Source: Acidimicrobiia bacterium (GTDB taxonomy: Bacteria > Actinomycetota > Acidimicrobiia > Acidimicrobiales > CAIXPF01). From it: DNA of 64,000 nt. The notes under the pieces are model-generated. The model was given only the letters and a program-made list of their open reading frames with translations. It was not told the DNA's origin and did no database searches. Positions within the stretch are counted from its first letter, which is position 1, and each line of letters begins with the position of its first letter. A program made the translations under genes and the position numbers. This document shows positions 43,931 through 52,026 of the stretch, in pieces. The stretch spans positions 124,001 through 188,000 of the forward strand of contig CANJRG010000003.1 of the NCBI GenBank assembly GCA_947476745.1. Reading direction: 5' to 3'.

Positions 43931-44688
43931 CGAGCGGCGCGCTGCGCCTTGAGCTCGGGGTACAGCTGCCACATCTCGCGCAAGATCTTGACGATCACCG
44001 CCGGCGAGGACAGGGTCGATTCGCCACGGGAGCGGGGAAAGTAGTCCACACCGAACTGAATGGTATGGAACCCTGCAGCATCGGCCTTGCAGAGCAGTTC
44101 GGCGTCGATGAAGCTGCCTTCGCTGTGCAGCTCGACCTTGTCGAGCACGGCGCGGCGCATCAGCTTGAAGGCGAAGTTCACGTCACGGACCCGTACGCCG
44201 TACAGCAGCCGGATCAACGTGTTGTAGGCGTAGCTGTACACCGCCCGGCGGGGCCCTTCGCCGGTGCGGTCGAAGCGGTAGGCGGAGACCACGTCGGCTT
44301 CGTAGAAGCGCAACAGGCGCATGGCCTTGATGCTGTCGAGCAGGTCGAAGGGCAGGTCGGCGTCGGTGTAGAGCACGAAGTCGCCCTTGGCGGTGGCGAA
44401 CGCGGTCTGCAGGGTGCCGCCGAGTTTGCGGTTGGCCGGGTGGTGGACCACCACGAGGGTGGGCACCTCGAGGACGAGCCGGTCGGCGATGGCGCCGGTG
44501 GCGTCGGTCGAGGCGTCGTTCACCAGCACGATTTCGTAGGCGGAGACCTCACCCTCGGCGACGAGGCGATCGCCCGCCTCGCGGGCTGCGGCGACGGTCC
44601 GTTGGATGATGGCCTCCTCGTTCCACATGGGGAACACGAAGGAGAACAGGCCTTGGGGTGTCGGCAGCTCGGAACTGGCAGGCTCCAC
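43927..44688 (-). CDS. Family 2 glycosyltransferase, DPM1-like
   Basis: A 253-residue GT2 enzyme. FVFPMWNEEAIIQRTV near residue 17 begins the GT-A fold, EIVLVNDASTDATGAIA near 52 binds the nucleotide sugar, and YTDADLPFD near 108 is the DXD motif. NFAFKLMRRAVL near 172 and SFIDAELLCKA are typical of polyprenyl-phosphate mannose/glucose synthases. There is no C-terminal membrane anchor. GTG 44688 follows TAGGCT by 6 nt. It could make the lipid-linked sugar donor used by the PIG-V-like enzyme upstream. Confidence 0.87.
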   Translation of the reverse strand: MEPASSELPTPQGLFSFVFPMWNEEAIIQRTVAAAREAGDRLVAEGEVSAYEIVLVNDASTDATGAIADRLVLEVPTLVVVHHPANRKLGGTLQTAFATAKGDFVLYTDADLPFDLLDSIKAMRLLRFYEADVVSAYRFDRTGEGPRRAVYSYAYNTLIRLLYGVRVRDVNFAFKLMRRAVLDKVELHSEGSFIDAELLCKADAAGFHTIQFGVDYFPRSRGESTLSSPAVIVKILREMWQLYPELKAQRAAR

Positions 44689-44694
44689 GTCGGA

Positions 44695-44700
44695 AGCCTA
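44695..44700 (-). promoter_or_regulatory. -10 element for leaderless glycosyltransferase operon
   Basis: TAGGCT on the minus strand ends 6 nt before GTG 44688. Confidence 0.45.
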
Positions 44701-44751
44701 GGCGATCGATTCGTCCTGGCCGGGGACCCGCCGGCGCCGGCCGGGCGGGGT

Positions 44752-46059
44752 TCAGGCCACGTAGTAGCCGCGTCCGTACAGGTGGCTCCATGCCAGCAGC
44801 AGCAGCCCGGAGGCGATGAGTACGCAGCGCCGGGTCCGCACCGGTTTGCCGGCCAACCACAGCCCGCCCCAGGCGAACAGCGGGAATGCCGCGAGCAGGT
44901 AGCGGCCGAGTCCCTGGAAGTCCTTGCTGCCGAGGACCGGGATGGCCAGCGAGACGGCCACCAGGGTGGCGTAGCCCCAGCCGAAGCTGCGGCGGATGCG
45001 GGGGACCAGCAGCAGCGAACCCATGGCCAGGGCGCCCTGGACCAGGCAGCCGATGATGTACAGCCAGCGTTCCTTGAACTTCAGCACGATGATCCCGGCG
45101 AGGTGCAGCTTCAGCCAGGTGACCGGTCCGCTCGGCTGCTTCCAGTACCTCTGCACCGTCGAGAACAGCAGCGGATCACCCCAGCGCCACCACAGGTAGC
45201 CGCTGTAGGCGCAGAACCCGGCGGCGGACAGCAGCACGAAGGCGTCGCTGGGCTGCAGTTTCCGCCAGTCGATGCCGACGGGCAGTTCCCAGGTGCGGCC
45301 GCGCCAGGTGCGGGTGGTGGTGCGCAAGGCGCCGCGCCGTTCGATCTGGCGGACGGCCAGGGCGATGACCACCGCGGGCCCGACCGGTCGGGTGGCGGCG
45401 GCGAGAGCCCCGAAGATGCCGGCGAGCAGGGTTCGGTCGCGCTCGATGGCGGTGAAGGCGGCGAGGGTGGTGGCCAGGAACAGTGCGTCGGCGTACACCG
45501 CACCGCACAGGTACCAGGCATAGGGGTAGAGCAGCAGCAGGGCCAGGGCGAGTTTCTGGGCCGGGGGATCGAGGCGTTCGCCGCACCAGCGCCAGAACAG
45601 CATCACCGCCAGCAGGCCACAGGTGACGGTGATGGCGATGCCGGCGCCGAAGCTCGAACCGAACGTTTGGTGCAGCGCCCGGATCAGCAGCGGGTACAGC
45701 GGAAAGAAGGCGACGTTGGACTGCTCGCCCCCGATGAGCCGGTAGCCGTGTTCGGCGATGTCGCGGTACCAGCCGGCGTCGAACTGGACCCAGCCGGTGA
45801 GCCAACTCGAACCGGGGAAGCTTGCATGGAGGTGTTCCTTGGAGTGCCCGAAGAAGGCGTCCGCGGCCCAGACCCAGGCGCTGAGCGCTGCGGCCAGGGC
45901 GATGAACGAGGCCGCAGCGAGTGCGGTGCCGCGCCCGTTGCCGCGCCCCGCGCCGTGCCGAACCGGGGTCGGGCCGGGGGTCGGGGCCGGCTCGGACCGG
46001 GCGTCGGCAGGTTCGGGAGCGGCCACGGGATTCACGCTACGCAACCGGCGCCTCGCCAT
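44752..46059 (-). CDS. PIG-V-like membrane mannosyltransferase
   Basis: A 435-residue polytopic membrane protein with about 8-10 hydrophobic segments. WVQFDAGWYRDIAEHGY near residue 90 has the luminal acidic motif and NVAFFPLYPLLIRAL near 115 the following loop, both typical of the PIG-V mannosyltransferase family, which takes mannose from polyprenyl-phosphate-mannose. The rest shows RERDRTLLAG-like loops and TRPVGPAVVIALAV. ATG 46059 is the longest start. GTG 46026, 7 nt after TAGCGT, is an attractive leaderless alternative. The DPM1-like enzyme next door could make its donor. Confidence 0.8.
   Translation of the reverse strand: MARRRLRSVNPVAAPEPADARSEPAPTPGPTPVRHGAGRGNGRGTALAAASFIALAAALSAWVWAADAFFGHSKEHLHASFPGSSWLTGWVQFDAGWYRDIAEHGYRLIGGEQSNVAFFPLYPLLIRALHQTFGSSFGAGIAITVTCGLLAVMLFWRWCGERLDPPAQKLALALLLLYPYAWYLCGAVYADALFLATTLAAFTAIERDRTLLAGIFGALAAATRPVGPAVVIALAVRQIERRGALRTTTRTWRGRTWELPVGIDWRKLQPSDAFVLLSAAGFCAYSGYLWWRWGDPLLFSTVQRYWKQPSGPVTWLKLHLAGIIVLKFKERWLYIIGCLVQGALAMGSLLLVPRIRRSFGWGYATLVAVSLAIPVLGSKDFQGLGRYLLAAFPLFAWGGLWLAGKPVRTRRCVLIASGLLLLAWSHLYGRGYYVA
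46034..46039 (-). promoter_or_regulatory. -10 element for possible leaderless start of the PIG-V-like gene
   Basis: TAGCGT on the minus strand ends 7 nt before GTG 46026, in frame with the gene (codon 12 of the longest frame). Confidence 0.35.
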
Positions 46060-46072
46060 CGGGCACCGTTGG

Positions 46073-46474
46073 TCAGCCGATGACGGCGATGGCCTCGATC
46101 TCGATCAGCCACTCCGGTGCGGCCAGGGCGGAGACCCCCACCAGGGTGCTCGCCGGCGGGTTGTCGGTCGGCAGGTACTTCGAGCGCACCGCAGCGATGG
46201 TGGCACGGTCCTCGGGCTTGTAGCCGACGACGAAGGTGGTGATTTTCACGACGTCGGCAAAGGTGGCGCCGGCGGCGGCCAGGGCGGTCTGGAGGTTCTG
46301 CATGACCTGTTCGGTCTGTGCCTGGAGGTCGCCCACGCCGACGGGGCGACCACCGGCGTCGATGGCGATCTGGCCCGAGATGTAGAGCGTCTCGGCGCCT
46401 CTGACTCCGACGACGTGGGTGTAGGTAGGGCTGTTGGACAGGCCCTCGGGACGGATGTGGCGCAGTTCGGACAT
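46073..46474 (-). CDS. RidA/YjgF-family protein
   Basis: A 133-residue trimeric-barrel protein. YISGQIAIDAGGRPVGVGD near residue 40, TEQVMQNLQTALAAAGA near 64 and IEIEAIAVIG at the end are family motifs. Archetypal RidA deaminates reactive enamines using an arginine near position 105; the aligned residue here is Ser (PPASTLVGV), so this is probably a non-archetypal member of unknown substrate. ATG 46474 has AGGAG upstream. It follows the alcohol dehydrogenase by 26 nt. Confidence 0.88.
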   Translation of the reverse strand: MSELRHIRPEGLSNSPTYTHVVGVRGAETLYISGQIAIDAGGRPVGVGDLQAQTEQVMQNLQTALAAAGATFADVVKITTFVVGYKPEDRATIAAVRSKYLPTDNPPASTLVGVSALAAPEWLIEIEAIAVIG

Positions 46475-46500
46475 GGGGGTCTCCTGGGGTGGGAACGGGG

Positions 46501-47553
46501 TCAGGCCGTCGGCCCGTTCGGCTCGACGACGATCTTCACGTGCTGTTCGGGCTGGGCCAGCGTGTCGAACGCGCCGGGTGCGCCGTCGACGTCGACCCGG
46601 CCGGTGACCAGGGGGGCGACGTCGATGCGGCCGGAGGCTATGCCGTCGAGGCTGGCGGCGAACTCCTCGGCGTTCCAGCCGAGGACGAACTTGACGGTGA
46701 GCTGGCGGGAGATGGCGATGGTGGGCTCGATGACGTCGGGTTCCATGCACAGCCCGACCACCACCAGCTCGCTACGCGAGGGCGCGGAGCGCATGGTGTT
46801 GGCGATCATGCCAGGAACGCCGACGGCTTCGAAGATGACCGCAGGGCCGCGCCCGCCTGCGCCGCGCCAGGCGTCGACGGCGGGCTGCTCGCGGGGGTCG
46901 ACCACGACCTCGGCGCCCATCATCTCGGCGAAACGGCGCCGGATCGGCGAGAAGTCGGCGGCGACGATGCGCTGCACGCCCTGCAGGCGGAGCGCGGCGA
47001 TCACGGCCAGGCCGACCGGACCGCAGCCCAGCACGATGGCGCTGCCGGCGGCGACCGCGCTCGAGGCGTTGACGGCGTGCAGGCCGACAGCGAGCGGTTC
47101 GGTCAGGGCGGCGTGTACCGGGTTCGTACCGTCGGGAATGGCCAGCACGCCGCCGGCGTCGACCACCACCCGCTGGGCGTAGGCCCCCGGGAAGCTGTTG
47201 TGGTAGCCGACCGAGCAGGGGCGGTTGCCGTCACGCACCATTGGGTGGGCGACGACGGCGGTGCCGGGGGCGAGGGGGTTGGCGGCGGAGCCGTCGATGA
47301 CGGGCCCGTACTCGAGTACCCGGGCGGAGAACTCGTGTCCCATGACCAGGTCCTGGTCAGGGTCGAAGGCGAACAGGGTCATGCCCGAGGCCTTGGCCGC
47401 CTCGGTGAAGCTGCGGGCGTGACGGGCGCAGTGCAGGTCGCTGCCGCAGATGCCGCAGGCGATGGTCTCGAGCAGGACCTGGCCGGGGCCGGGGGTGGGC
47501 TCGGCCACGTCGTCCACCACCATCTGGCCGTTTCGAAGGATGGCGGCGCGCAT
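46501..47553 (-). CDS. Zinc-type medium-chain alcohol dehydrogenase
   Basis: A 350-residue MDR oxidoreductase. ACGICGSDLHC near residue 32 has the catalytic zinc cysteine and GHEFSARVLEYG near 72 the histidine/glutamate. LGCGPVGLAVIAALR near 175 is the NAD(P) Rossmann motif. The loop that normally carries four structural-zinc cysteines has only one here (NRPCSVGYHNSFPG). ATG 47553 has AAGGAG upstream. It forms an operon with RidA and faces the crotonase-RidA fusion across a 324-bp gap. Confidence 0.87.
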   Translation of the reverse strand: MRAAILRNGQMVVDDVAEPTPGPGQVLLETIACGICGSDLHCARHARSFTEAAKASGMTLFAFDPDQDLVMGHEFSARVLEYGPVIDGSAANPLAPGTAVVAHPMVRDGNRPCSVGYHNSFPGAYAQRVVVDAGGVLAIPDGTNPVHAALTEPLAVGLHAVNASSAVAAGSAIVLGCGPVGLAVIAALRLQGVQRIVAADFSPIRRRFAEMMGAEVVVDPREQPAVDAWRGAGGRGPAVIFEAVGVPGMIANTMRSAPSRSELVVVGLCMEPDVIEPTIAISRQLTVKFVLGWNAEEFAASLDGIASGRIDVAPLVTGRVDVDGAPGAFDTLAQPEQHVKIVVEPNGPTA

Positions 47554-47643
47554 GGAAACTCCTTGTTGCTTCGGCGAATCGAGCTCACGCTAGGCGAGTC
47601 GCCTCGACGGCGCGTTCCGGACCGATGGTGAGCTCTACGGAAC

Positions 47644-47664
47644 GTGAGATGTGAACACATTCAC
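47644..47664. promoter_or_regulatory. Candidate operator upstream of the alcohol dehydrogenase
   Basis: GTGA and TCAC flank ATGTG-AA-CACAT (47649-47660) with one extra base on the left. The symmetry suggests a dimeric regulator site. No nearby regulator. Confidence 0.3.
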
Positions 47665-47728
47665 GCGCTCAGAGTGCTCTTTCCGGCGACGGTGGCTGGC
47701 ACGGTCGGCGTTCGATCTCGCTGTTCCA

Positions 47729-47768
47729 ACCCGTTGTGGCGAATCGCCGTCGATTCGCCGCAACGGGT
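47729..47768. repeat. 40-bp near-perfect palindromic element
   Basis: An 18-bp arm, ACCCGTTGTGGCGAATCG (47729-47746), a CCGT loop, and a matching arm (47751-47768) with one mismatch. It lies in the 324-bp gap between divergent genes. Its right arm resembles sequence at 59111-59128, so it may belong to a dispersed palindromic repeat family. The rest of the gap 47554-47877 holds only the ATGTG/CACAT symmetry and a -10-like CAGGAT (47866-47871) before the fusion gene. Confidence 0.75.
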
Positions 47769-47877
47769 CGCAGCGCGGTCGGGTCCCGTGGCGTTCAAAC
47801 GCGGAGAGTGGGTAAATCGCGCGTTGGGTGGCTTCGTTGGCGGTGCGTGGGCAGTTGCCGCCTGGCAGGATGCAGGC

Positions 47878-49098
47878 ATGAACGACGAGCTCTGCCTGTA
47901 CGAGGTCCGCGACGGGGTGGCGGTGGTGACGCTCAACCGTCCCGAGCGCAACAACGGCATGAACGGTGATCTCGAGGTCGCCTTCCTCTCCCGGCTGCTG
48001 CAGGCCGCCGCCGACGATGCCGCGCGGGCCATCGTCATCACCGGGACCGGCAAGGCGTTCTGCCCCGGTGCCGATCTCGCCGGTGGCCCGGGGGCGAGCA
48101 GCGAGCCGCTGCCCAACACCAAGATCCCCGTCGACGTGGCCCGGCGCATCGCCAAGCCGCTCATCGCCGCCATCAACGGTGGGTGTGCCGGGGTCGGCCT
48201 GGTGCAGGCCCTGTACTGCGATGTCCGTTTCGCCGATGCCGGAGCCAAGTTCACGTGCGCCTTCCCGCGCCGTGGCCTGGTCGCCGAGTACGGCATCGCC
48301 TGGATGCTGCCCCGCCTGGTGGGCAGGGGTGCCGCCACCGACCTGCTGTTGTCGGGCCGCACCTTCACCGCCGAGGAGGCCCTACGCCTCGGTGTGGTCA
48401 GCCGGGTGTGCGAGCCGGGCACGGTCCTGCAGGAGGCCGTGGCCTATGCCCGGGACCTGGCGGTGAACGTGTCGCCGGCGTCGATGGCCACCATCAAGCG
48501 TCAGCTCGAGCGCTACGAGTGGATGGACTGGGACGGTGCGCTGGCCGATTCGCACACCTTGATGCGCCAGTCGATGGGTCAGGCCGACGTCATCGAGGGC
48601 ATCGGGGCCTTCGTCGAGCGTCGCGAGCCGTCGTTCGTGCCGTTGGGCCAGGGCAGCCACTTCCCGTGGATGGACCGGCCCGACCCGGCCGGCTCTGCGG
48701 TGAAGGGTCTGACCCCCGACGGCCTGAGCAAGGCGGCCGGGTTCTTCCACGCGGTCGAATCGGCCGGTGGCCGGCTGGTGTCCATCGCCGGGCAGGTGTC
48801 CCGTGACGGCGACGGCAACATCGTCGGGGTCGGCGACCTCGCGACGCAGACCGCACAGGCCTACGCCAACGTGGAGAAGGCCCTCGCAGCGGCCGGTCTG
48901 CATCCCCGGGACGTGGTCCGCCTGAACTACTACGTCGTCGGCCTCGACCCCGAGAAGTCGGCCCAGTTCGGTGCCGGCGCTGCGTTGGCCAAGGCCGCCG
49001 GGGTGAACCTGCCCAAGGCCGCGGCGACGATGGTGGGTGTCACCGCCCTGGCCGATCCCGCCTACCTGGTGGAGATCGAGGCCCTCGCCGTCCGCTGA
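47878..49098 (+). CDS. Fusion of enoyl-CoA hydratase (crotonase) and RidA domains
   Basis: A 406-residue protein. Residues 1-265 form a crotonase domain: VAVVTLNRPERNNGMNGDL near 15, ITGTGKAFCPGADLAGG near 55, INGGCAGVGLVQALYCDVRF near 98, and RRGLVAEYGIAWMLPRLVG near 132. Residues about 285-406 form a complete RidA domain: SIAGQVSRDGDGNIVGVGD near 302 and LVEIEALAVR at the end. The RidA Arg position is Ala (KAAATMVGV). The two parts share one frame with no stop or shift. ATG 47878 follows CAGGAT by 6 nt. It may hydrate an acyl-CoA while handling a reactive imine/enamine or enol; substrate unknown. Confidence 0.85.
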   Translation: MNDELCLYEVRDGVAVVTLNRPERNNGMNGDLEVAFLSRLLQAAADDAARAIVITGTGKAFCPGADLAGGPGASSEPLPNTKIPVDVARRIAKPLIAAINGGCAGVGLVQALYCDVRFADAGAKFTCAFPRRGLVAEYGIAWMLPRLVGRGAATDLLLSGRTFTAEEALRLGVVSRVCEPGTVLQEAVAYARDLAVNVSPASMATIKRQLERYEWMDWDGALADSHTLMRQSMGQADVIEGIGAFVERREPSFVPLGQGSHFPWMDRPDPAGSAVKGLTPDGLSKAAGFFHAVESAGGRLVSIAGQVSRDGDGNIVGVGDLATQTAQAYANVEKALAAAGLHPRDVVRLNYYVVGLDPEKSAQFGAGAALAKAAGVNLPKAAATMVGVTALADPAYLVEIEALAVR

Positions 49099-49112
49099 CA
49101 CGTCCTGTACCC

Positions 49113-49140
49113 GGTTGTCATACCTAGGGGTATGGCAACC
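49113..49140. other. 12-bp inverted repeat before the beta-lactamase-fold gene
   Basis: GGTTGTCATACC and GGTATGGCAACC (one mismatch) flank TAGG. It follows the fusion gene stop by 14 nt. With no U tract it may be an operator of the next gene or a weak terminator. Confidence 0.5.
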
Positions 49141-49173
49141 GGGCCGGGCGCCGACCGGCGTGCTCCTGCCAAG

Positions 49174-50331
49174 ATGCCCGCCGTGGATGCGAACGCAGCG
49201 GTACGGGAACTCGTCGAAGGTCAGATCGCCGAAGGACGCCAGATCGGCGTGCAGGTGTGTGCCTACGTGCATGGGGAGAAGGTGATCGACGTCGTCGCCG
49301 GCAGCCGCGGCCCCGACGACGACCGGCCGGTCGAGCCGGACTCGCTGTTCCTCAGCTTCTCCACCACCAAGGGCATCACCGCGCTGGCCCTGCACCAGCT
49401 CGCCGATCGCGGCCTGATCGACTACGAGGCCCCGGTCGTCACCTACTGGCCGGCGTTCGGCCGCCACGGCAAGGACAAGCTGACCGTGGCACAGGCCATG
49501 AGCCACCAGGCCGGCCTGTACGCGCTGCCCGACCCGCTGCTGCCCGAGCACCTGACCGACTGGGACGCCGCGCTGGCCCGCATGGCGGACGCGGTGCCGG
49601 CATGGGTGCCGGGCACGGCCACCGGCTACCACGCCGTCACCTACGGCTGGATCGCCGGGGGCATCATCGCGGGGGCCTGCGGCCGCCATGTCAGCGACGT
49701 GATCCGAACCGAGATCGCCGAACCGCTCGGTGTGGCCGACGAGTTCTTCGTCGGCCTGCCCGTCGATCCTGCGGTCGAGGCCCGGCTGACCACGCTGGCC
49801 ATCGTGCCGGCCGGAGACGGCCTGCCCATCCCCGACGATTCCCCGTTCTACGCCGCCATGCCGAAAGGTATGTGGCCGCGCTTCAACGAGCTGCCGTTCC
49901 GTCGGGCGGTCATGCCCGGCGCGAACGGGCATTTCAGCGCCCGGGCCCTCGCCAAGATGTACGGCGCGCTGGCCAACGGCGGCGAGATCGACGGGGTTCG
50001 CCTGGTCAGCCCCGGCCGGATCGCCTCGATGCAGCAGCTGCGCACCGCCGAGGTCGACCGGGTGCTGATGGCTCCGATTCGCAAGAACTGCGGCTTCTTC
50101 CTGGGCGGGCTGGGCCCGGATCTGCAGGGCAACCTGGTGCATGGTCCGATGGGGCCCCGCGAAACGGCGTTCGGCCACCCCGGTGCCGGCGGCTCGGTCG
50201 GGTTCGCCGATCCCGAGATCGGCCTCGGCGTCGGCCTGACCATCAACAAGATGGCCTATCCGGTGCCGGGCACGGGGACGACGCTGGAGATCTGCGACCT
50301 CATCCGGTCCCTGGTCGAGGGCCAGGGCTAG
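49174..50331 (+). CDS. Beta-lactamase-fold serine hydrolase (class C/EstB-like)
   Basis: A 385-residue penicillin-binding-protein-like hydrolase. FSTTKGITALALHQLADRG (residues about 57-75) contains SXXK (STTK), YHAVTYGWIAGGI near 151 is the tyrosine motif, and HPGAGGSVGFADPEIG near 335 is the third motif (HXG). Relatives include esterases and carboxylic-ester hydrolases beside CoA pathway genes. There is no signal peptide, so a cytosolic esterase is more likely than a beta-lactamase. Starts at 49132 (inside the inverted repeat), 49174 and GTG 49183 (7 nt after CAAGAT) are all possible. Confidence 0.82.
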   Translation: MPAVDANAAVRELVEGQIAEGRQIGVQVCAYVHGEKVIDVVAGSRGPDDDRPVEPDSLFLSFSTTKGITALALHQLADRGLIDYEAPVVTYWPAFGRHGKDKLTVAQAMSHQAGLYALPDPLLPEHLTDWDAALARMADAVPAWVPGTATGYHAVTYGWIAGGIIAGACGRHVSDVIRTEIAEPLGVADEFFVGLPVDPAVEARLTTLAIVPAGDGLPIPDDSPFYAAMPKGMWPRFNELPFRRAVMPGANGHFSARALAKMYGALANGGEIDGVRLVSPGRIASMQQLRTAEVDRVLMAPIRKNCGFFLGGLGPDLQGNLVHGPMGPRETAFGHPGAGGSVGFADPEIGLGVGLTINKMAYPVPGTGTTLEICDLIRSLVEGQG

Positions 50332-50371
50332 GGTCGCCGCGGTAGCGGGGCATCGACGAGGAGAACAGAAA

Positions 50372-51145
50372 ATGTGGTTGCGCATCCGTCAGATCGCACT
50401 GGTCGCAGAGCAGCTCGAGCCGGTGATCGAGGACTTCAGGGCCGTACTCGGCCTCGAGGTGTGCTTCGTGGACCCCAGCGTGAAGGTCTTCGGCCTGCAC
50501 AACTCGTTGATGACGGTGGGTAACCAGTTCATCGAGGTGGTCGCCCCCATCGAGGAGGGCACCACGGCCGGCCGCTACCTCGAACGGCGTGGCGGCGACG
50601 GTGGCTACATGGTGATCACCCAGTGCGACGACCATGCGGCGCGCCAGGCCCGGGTGGAGGCGATCGGCGTGCGCCAGGCCTGGGGGATGGAGCATGGCGA
50701 CTACCGCTGCATGCAGCTGCATCCCAAGGACACCGGCGGGTCGTTCTTCGAGATCGACGCCATGGTCGGCGAGGGCGCCCACGACCCCGACGGCCCGTGG
50801 GAACCGGCCGGCGGCCGGGGCTGGGAGCAGCATCGCCGCCCCGAACGGGTTCGGGCCATCACCGGGGCCGAGTTGCAGAGCGACGACCCGGCCGGCCTCG
50901 CGGCGCGCTGGGCGTCCATCGCCGAGCTGCCGGTTGGGACCGATGCCGAGGGCAACCCGATCGTCGAGCTCGACAACGCCATGTTGCGCTTCGTGACCGC
51001 CACCGACGGCCGCGGCGAAGGCCTCGGCGGGATCGACGTCGCCACCGTGGACGCTGCGGCAATTCTCGAGGCGGCGCGCGCCCGCGGCGCCTACGTCAAC
51101 GACGGCCAGGTCCTGCTCGGCGGGCTGCGGGTGAACCTGCGATGA
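50372..51145 (+). CDS. VOC-superfamily (glyoxalase-like) protein
   Basis: A 257-residue protein with two related halves. RQIALVAEQLEPVIEDFRAVLG near residue 4 begins the first beta-alpha-beta-beta-beta module, and ELQSDDPAGLAARWASIAELP near 168 begins the second. The usual metal histidine at the first strand is Gln, and HYRCMQLHPKDTGGSFFEID near 110 gives His and Glu ligands. AGGAGAA precedes ATG 50372. Its stop overlaps the crotonase start (ATGA), so it likely acts in the same CoA pathway, perhaps as an epimerase or isomerase. Confidence 0.8.
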   Translation: MWLRIRQIALVAEQLEPVIEDFRAVLGLEVCFVDPSVKVFGLHNSLMTVGNQFIEVVAPIEEGTTAGRYLERRGGDGGYMVITQCDDHAARQARVEAIGVRQAWGMEHGDYRCMQLHPKDTGGSFFEIDAMVGEGAHDPDGPWEPAGGRGWEQHRRPERVRAITGAELQSDDPAGLAARWASIAELPVGTDAEGNPIVELDNAMLRFVTATDGRGEGLGGIDVATVDAAAILEAARARGAYVNDGQVLLGGLRVNLR

Positions 51146-51993
51146 CCGACACGAAGCCGACCGACCCGACGGCGGCCGCTGGGCACGCCATCGCCGTCAC
51201 CGTCGAGGATCCGGTCTGCATCATCCGGCTCGACCGGCCCGAGCGGCTCAACGCTCTGACCTTCCCGATGCTCGACGAGCTGCGGGCCGCGGTCGAGGCC
51301 GCGGCCGCCGATCCGCGGGTGGTCGGCATCGTCATCACCGGCAACGGGCGTGGCTTCTGTTCCGGGCTCGACGCCGCAGTGCTCGCTGCGGTCACCGGCG
51401 GCGACGGCGTGGAGAACCATGCCGGCGCCCGGCCCGCCACTGCCGAGGAGCTGCCCGGCCTGTTCAGCTACCTGCTGCAGGTACCCAAGCCGGTTGTGGC
51501 CGCCGTCAACGGCGTGGCCGCAGGCGGCGGCGTCGTGCTGGCCTCGATGTGCGACGTGCGCCTGGCGTCGGACCTTGCGTCGTTCACCACCGTGTTCCTG
51601 CAGCGCGGTCTCGTCGCCGAGCACGGCACCAGCTGGATCCTGCCGCGGTTGCTCGGCCCTGGCCGTGCCCTCGACCTGCTGTGGACCGGCCGACGGATCA
51701 GCGCCGAGGAGGCGTTGACGGTTGGGATGGTCGAGTACGTGGTGCCGGCGGACGAACTGCTGGACCGGGCGGTCGACTACGTAGGGCAGATCGCGGCGTC
51801 GGCGTCGCCGGCGACGGTGGCCGCCACCAAGCGGATGGTCTACGACCACCTCGGCACCGGCTACGAGGCGGCGTTGCGCGATGCCGACGCTGAAGCCTGG
51901 CGGGCCGTCGAAGGACCCGACGCCACCGAGGGCGCGCAGGCCCTGCTCGAGAAGCGGCCGCCCCGGTTCCGCCGCCTCGGCACCGACGGCTGA
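51142..51993 (+). CDS. Enoyl-CoA hydratase/isomerase
   Basis: A 283-residue crotonase. CIIRLDRPERLNALTFPML near residue 29, ITGNGRGFCSGLDAAVL near 64 and NGVAAGGGVVLASMCDVRLA near 119 build the oxyanion hole. QRGLVAEHGTSWILPRLLG near 154 carries a catalytic acid. ATG 51142 overlaps the VOC gene stop by 4 nt, so they are translated together. It is close in motif to the crotonase half of the fusion at 47878, so the two may be paralogues. Confidence 0.88.
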   Translation: MTDTKPTDPTAAAGHAIAVTVEDPVCIIRLDRPERLNALTFPMLDELRAAVEAAAADPRVVGIVITGNGRGFCSGLDAAVLAAVTGGDGVENHAGARPATAEELPGLFSYLLQVPKPVVAAVNGVAAGGGVVLASMCDVRLASDLASFTTVFLQRGLVAEHGTSWILPRLLGPGRALDLLWTGRRISAEEALTVGMVEYVVPADELLDRAVDYVGQIAASASPATVAATKRMVYDHLGTGYEAALRDADAEAWRAVEGPDATEGAQALLEKRPPRFRRLGTDG

Positions 51994-52026
51994 CCCGGGC
52001 CGGACGGACCGGGCCGGCCGACGGGT

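Noticed and set aside
49174-50331. True antibiotic beta-lactamase
   Set aside because: No signal peptide and the surroundings are CoA metabolism; an EstB-like esterase is more likely.
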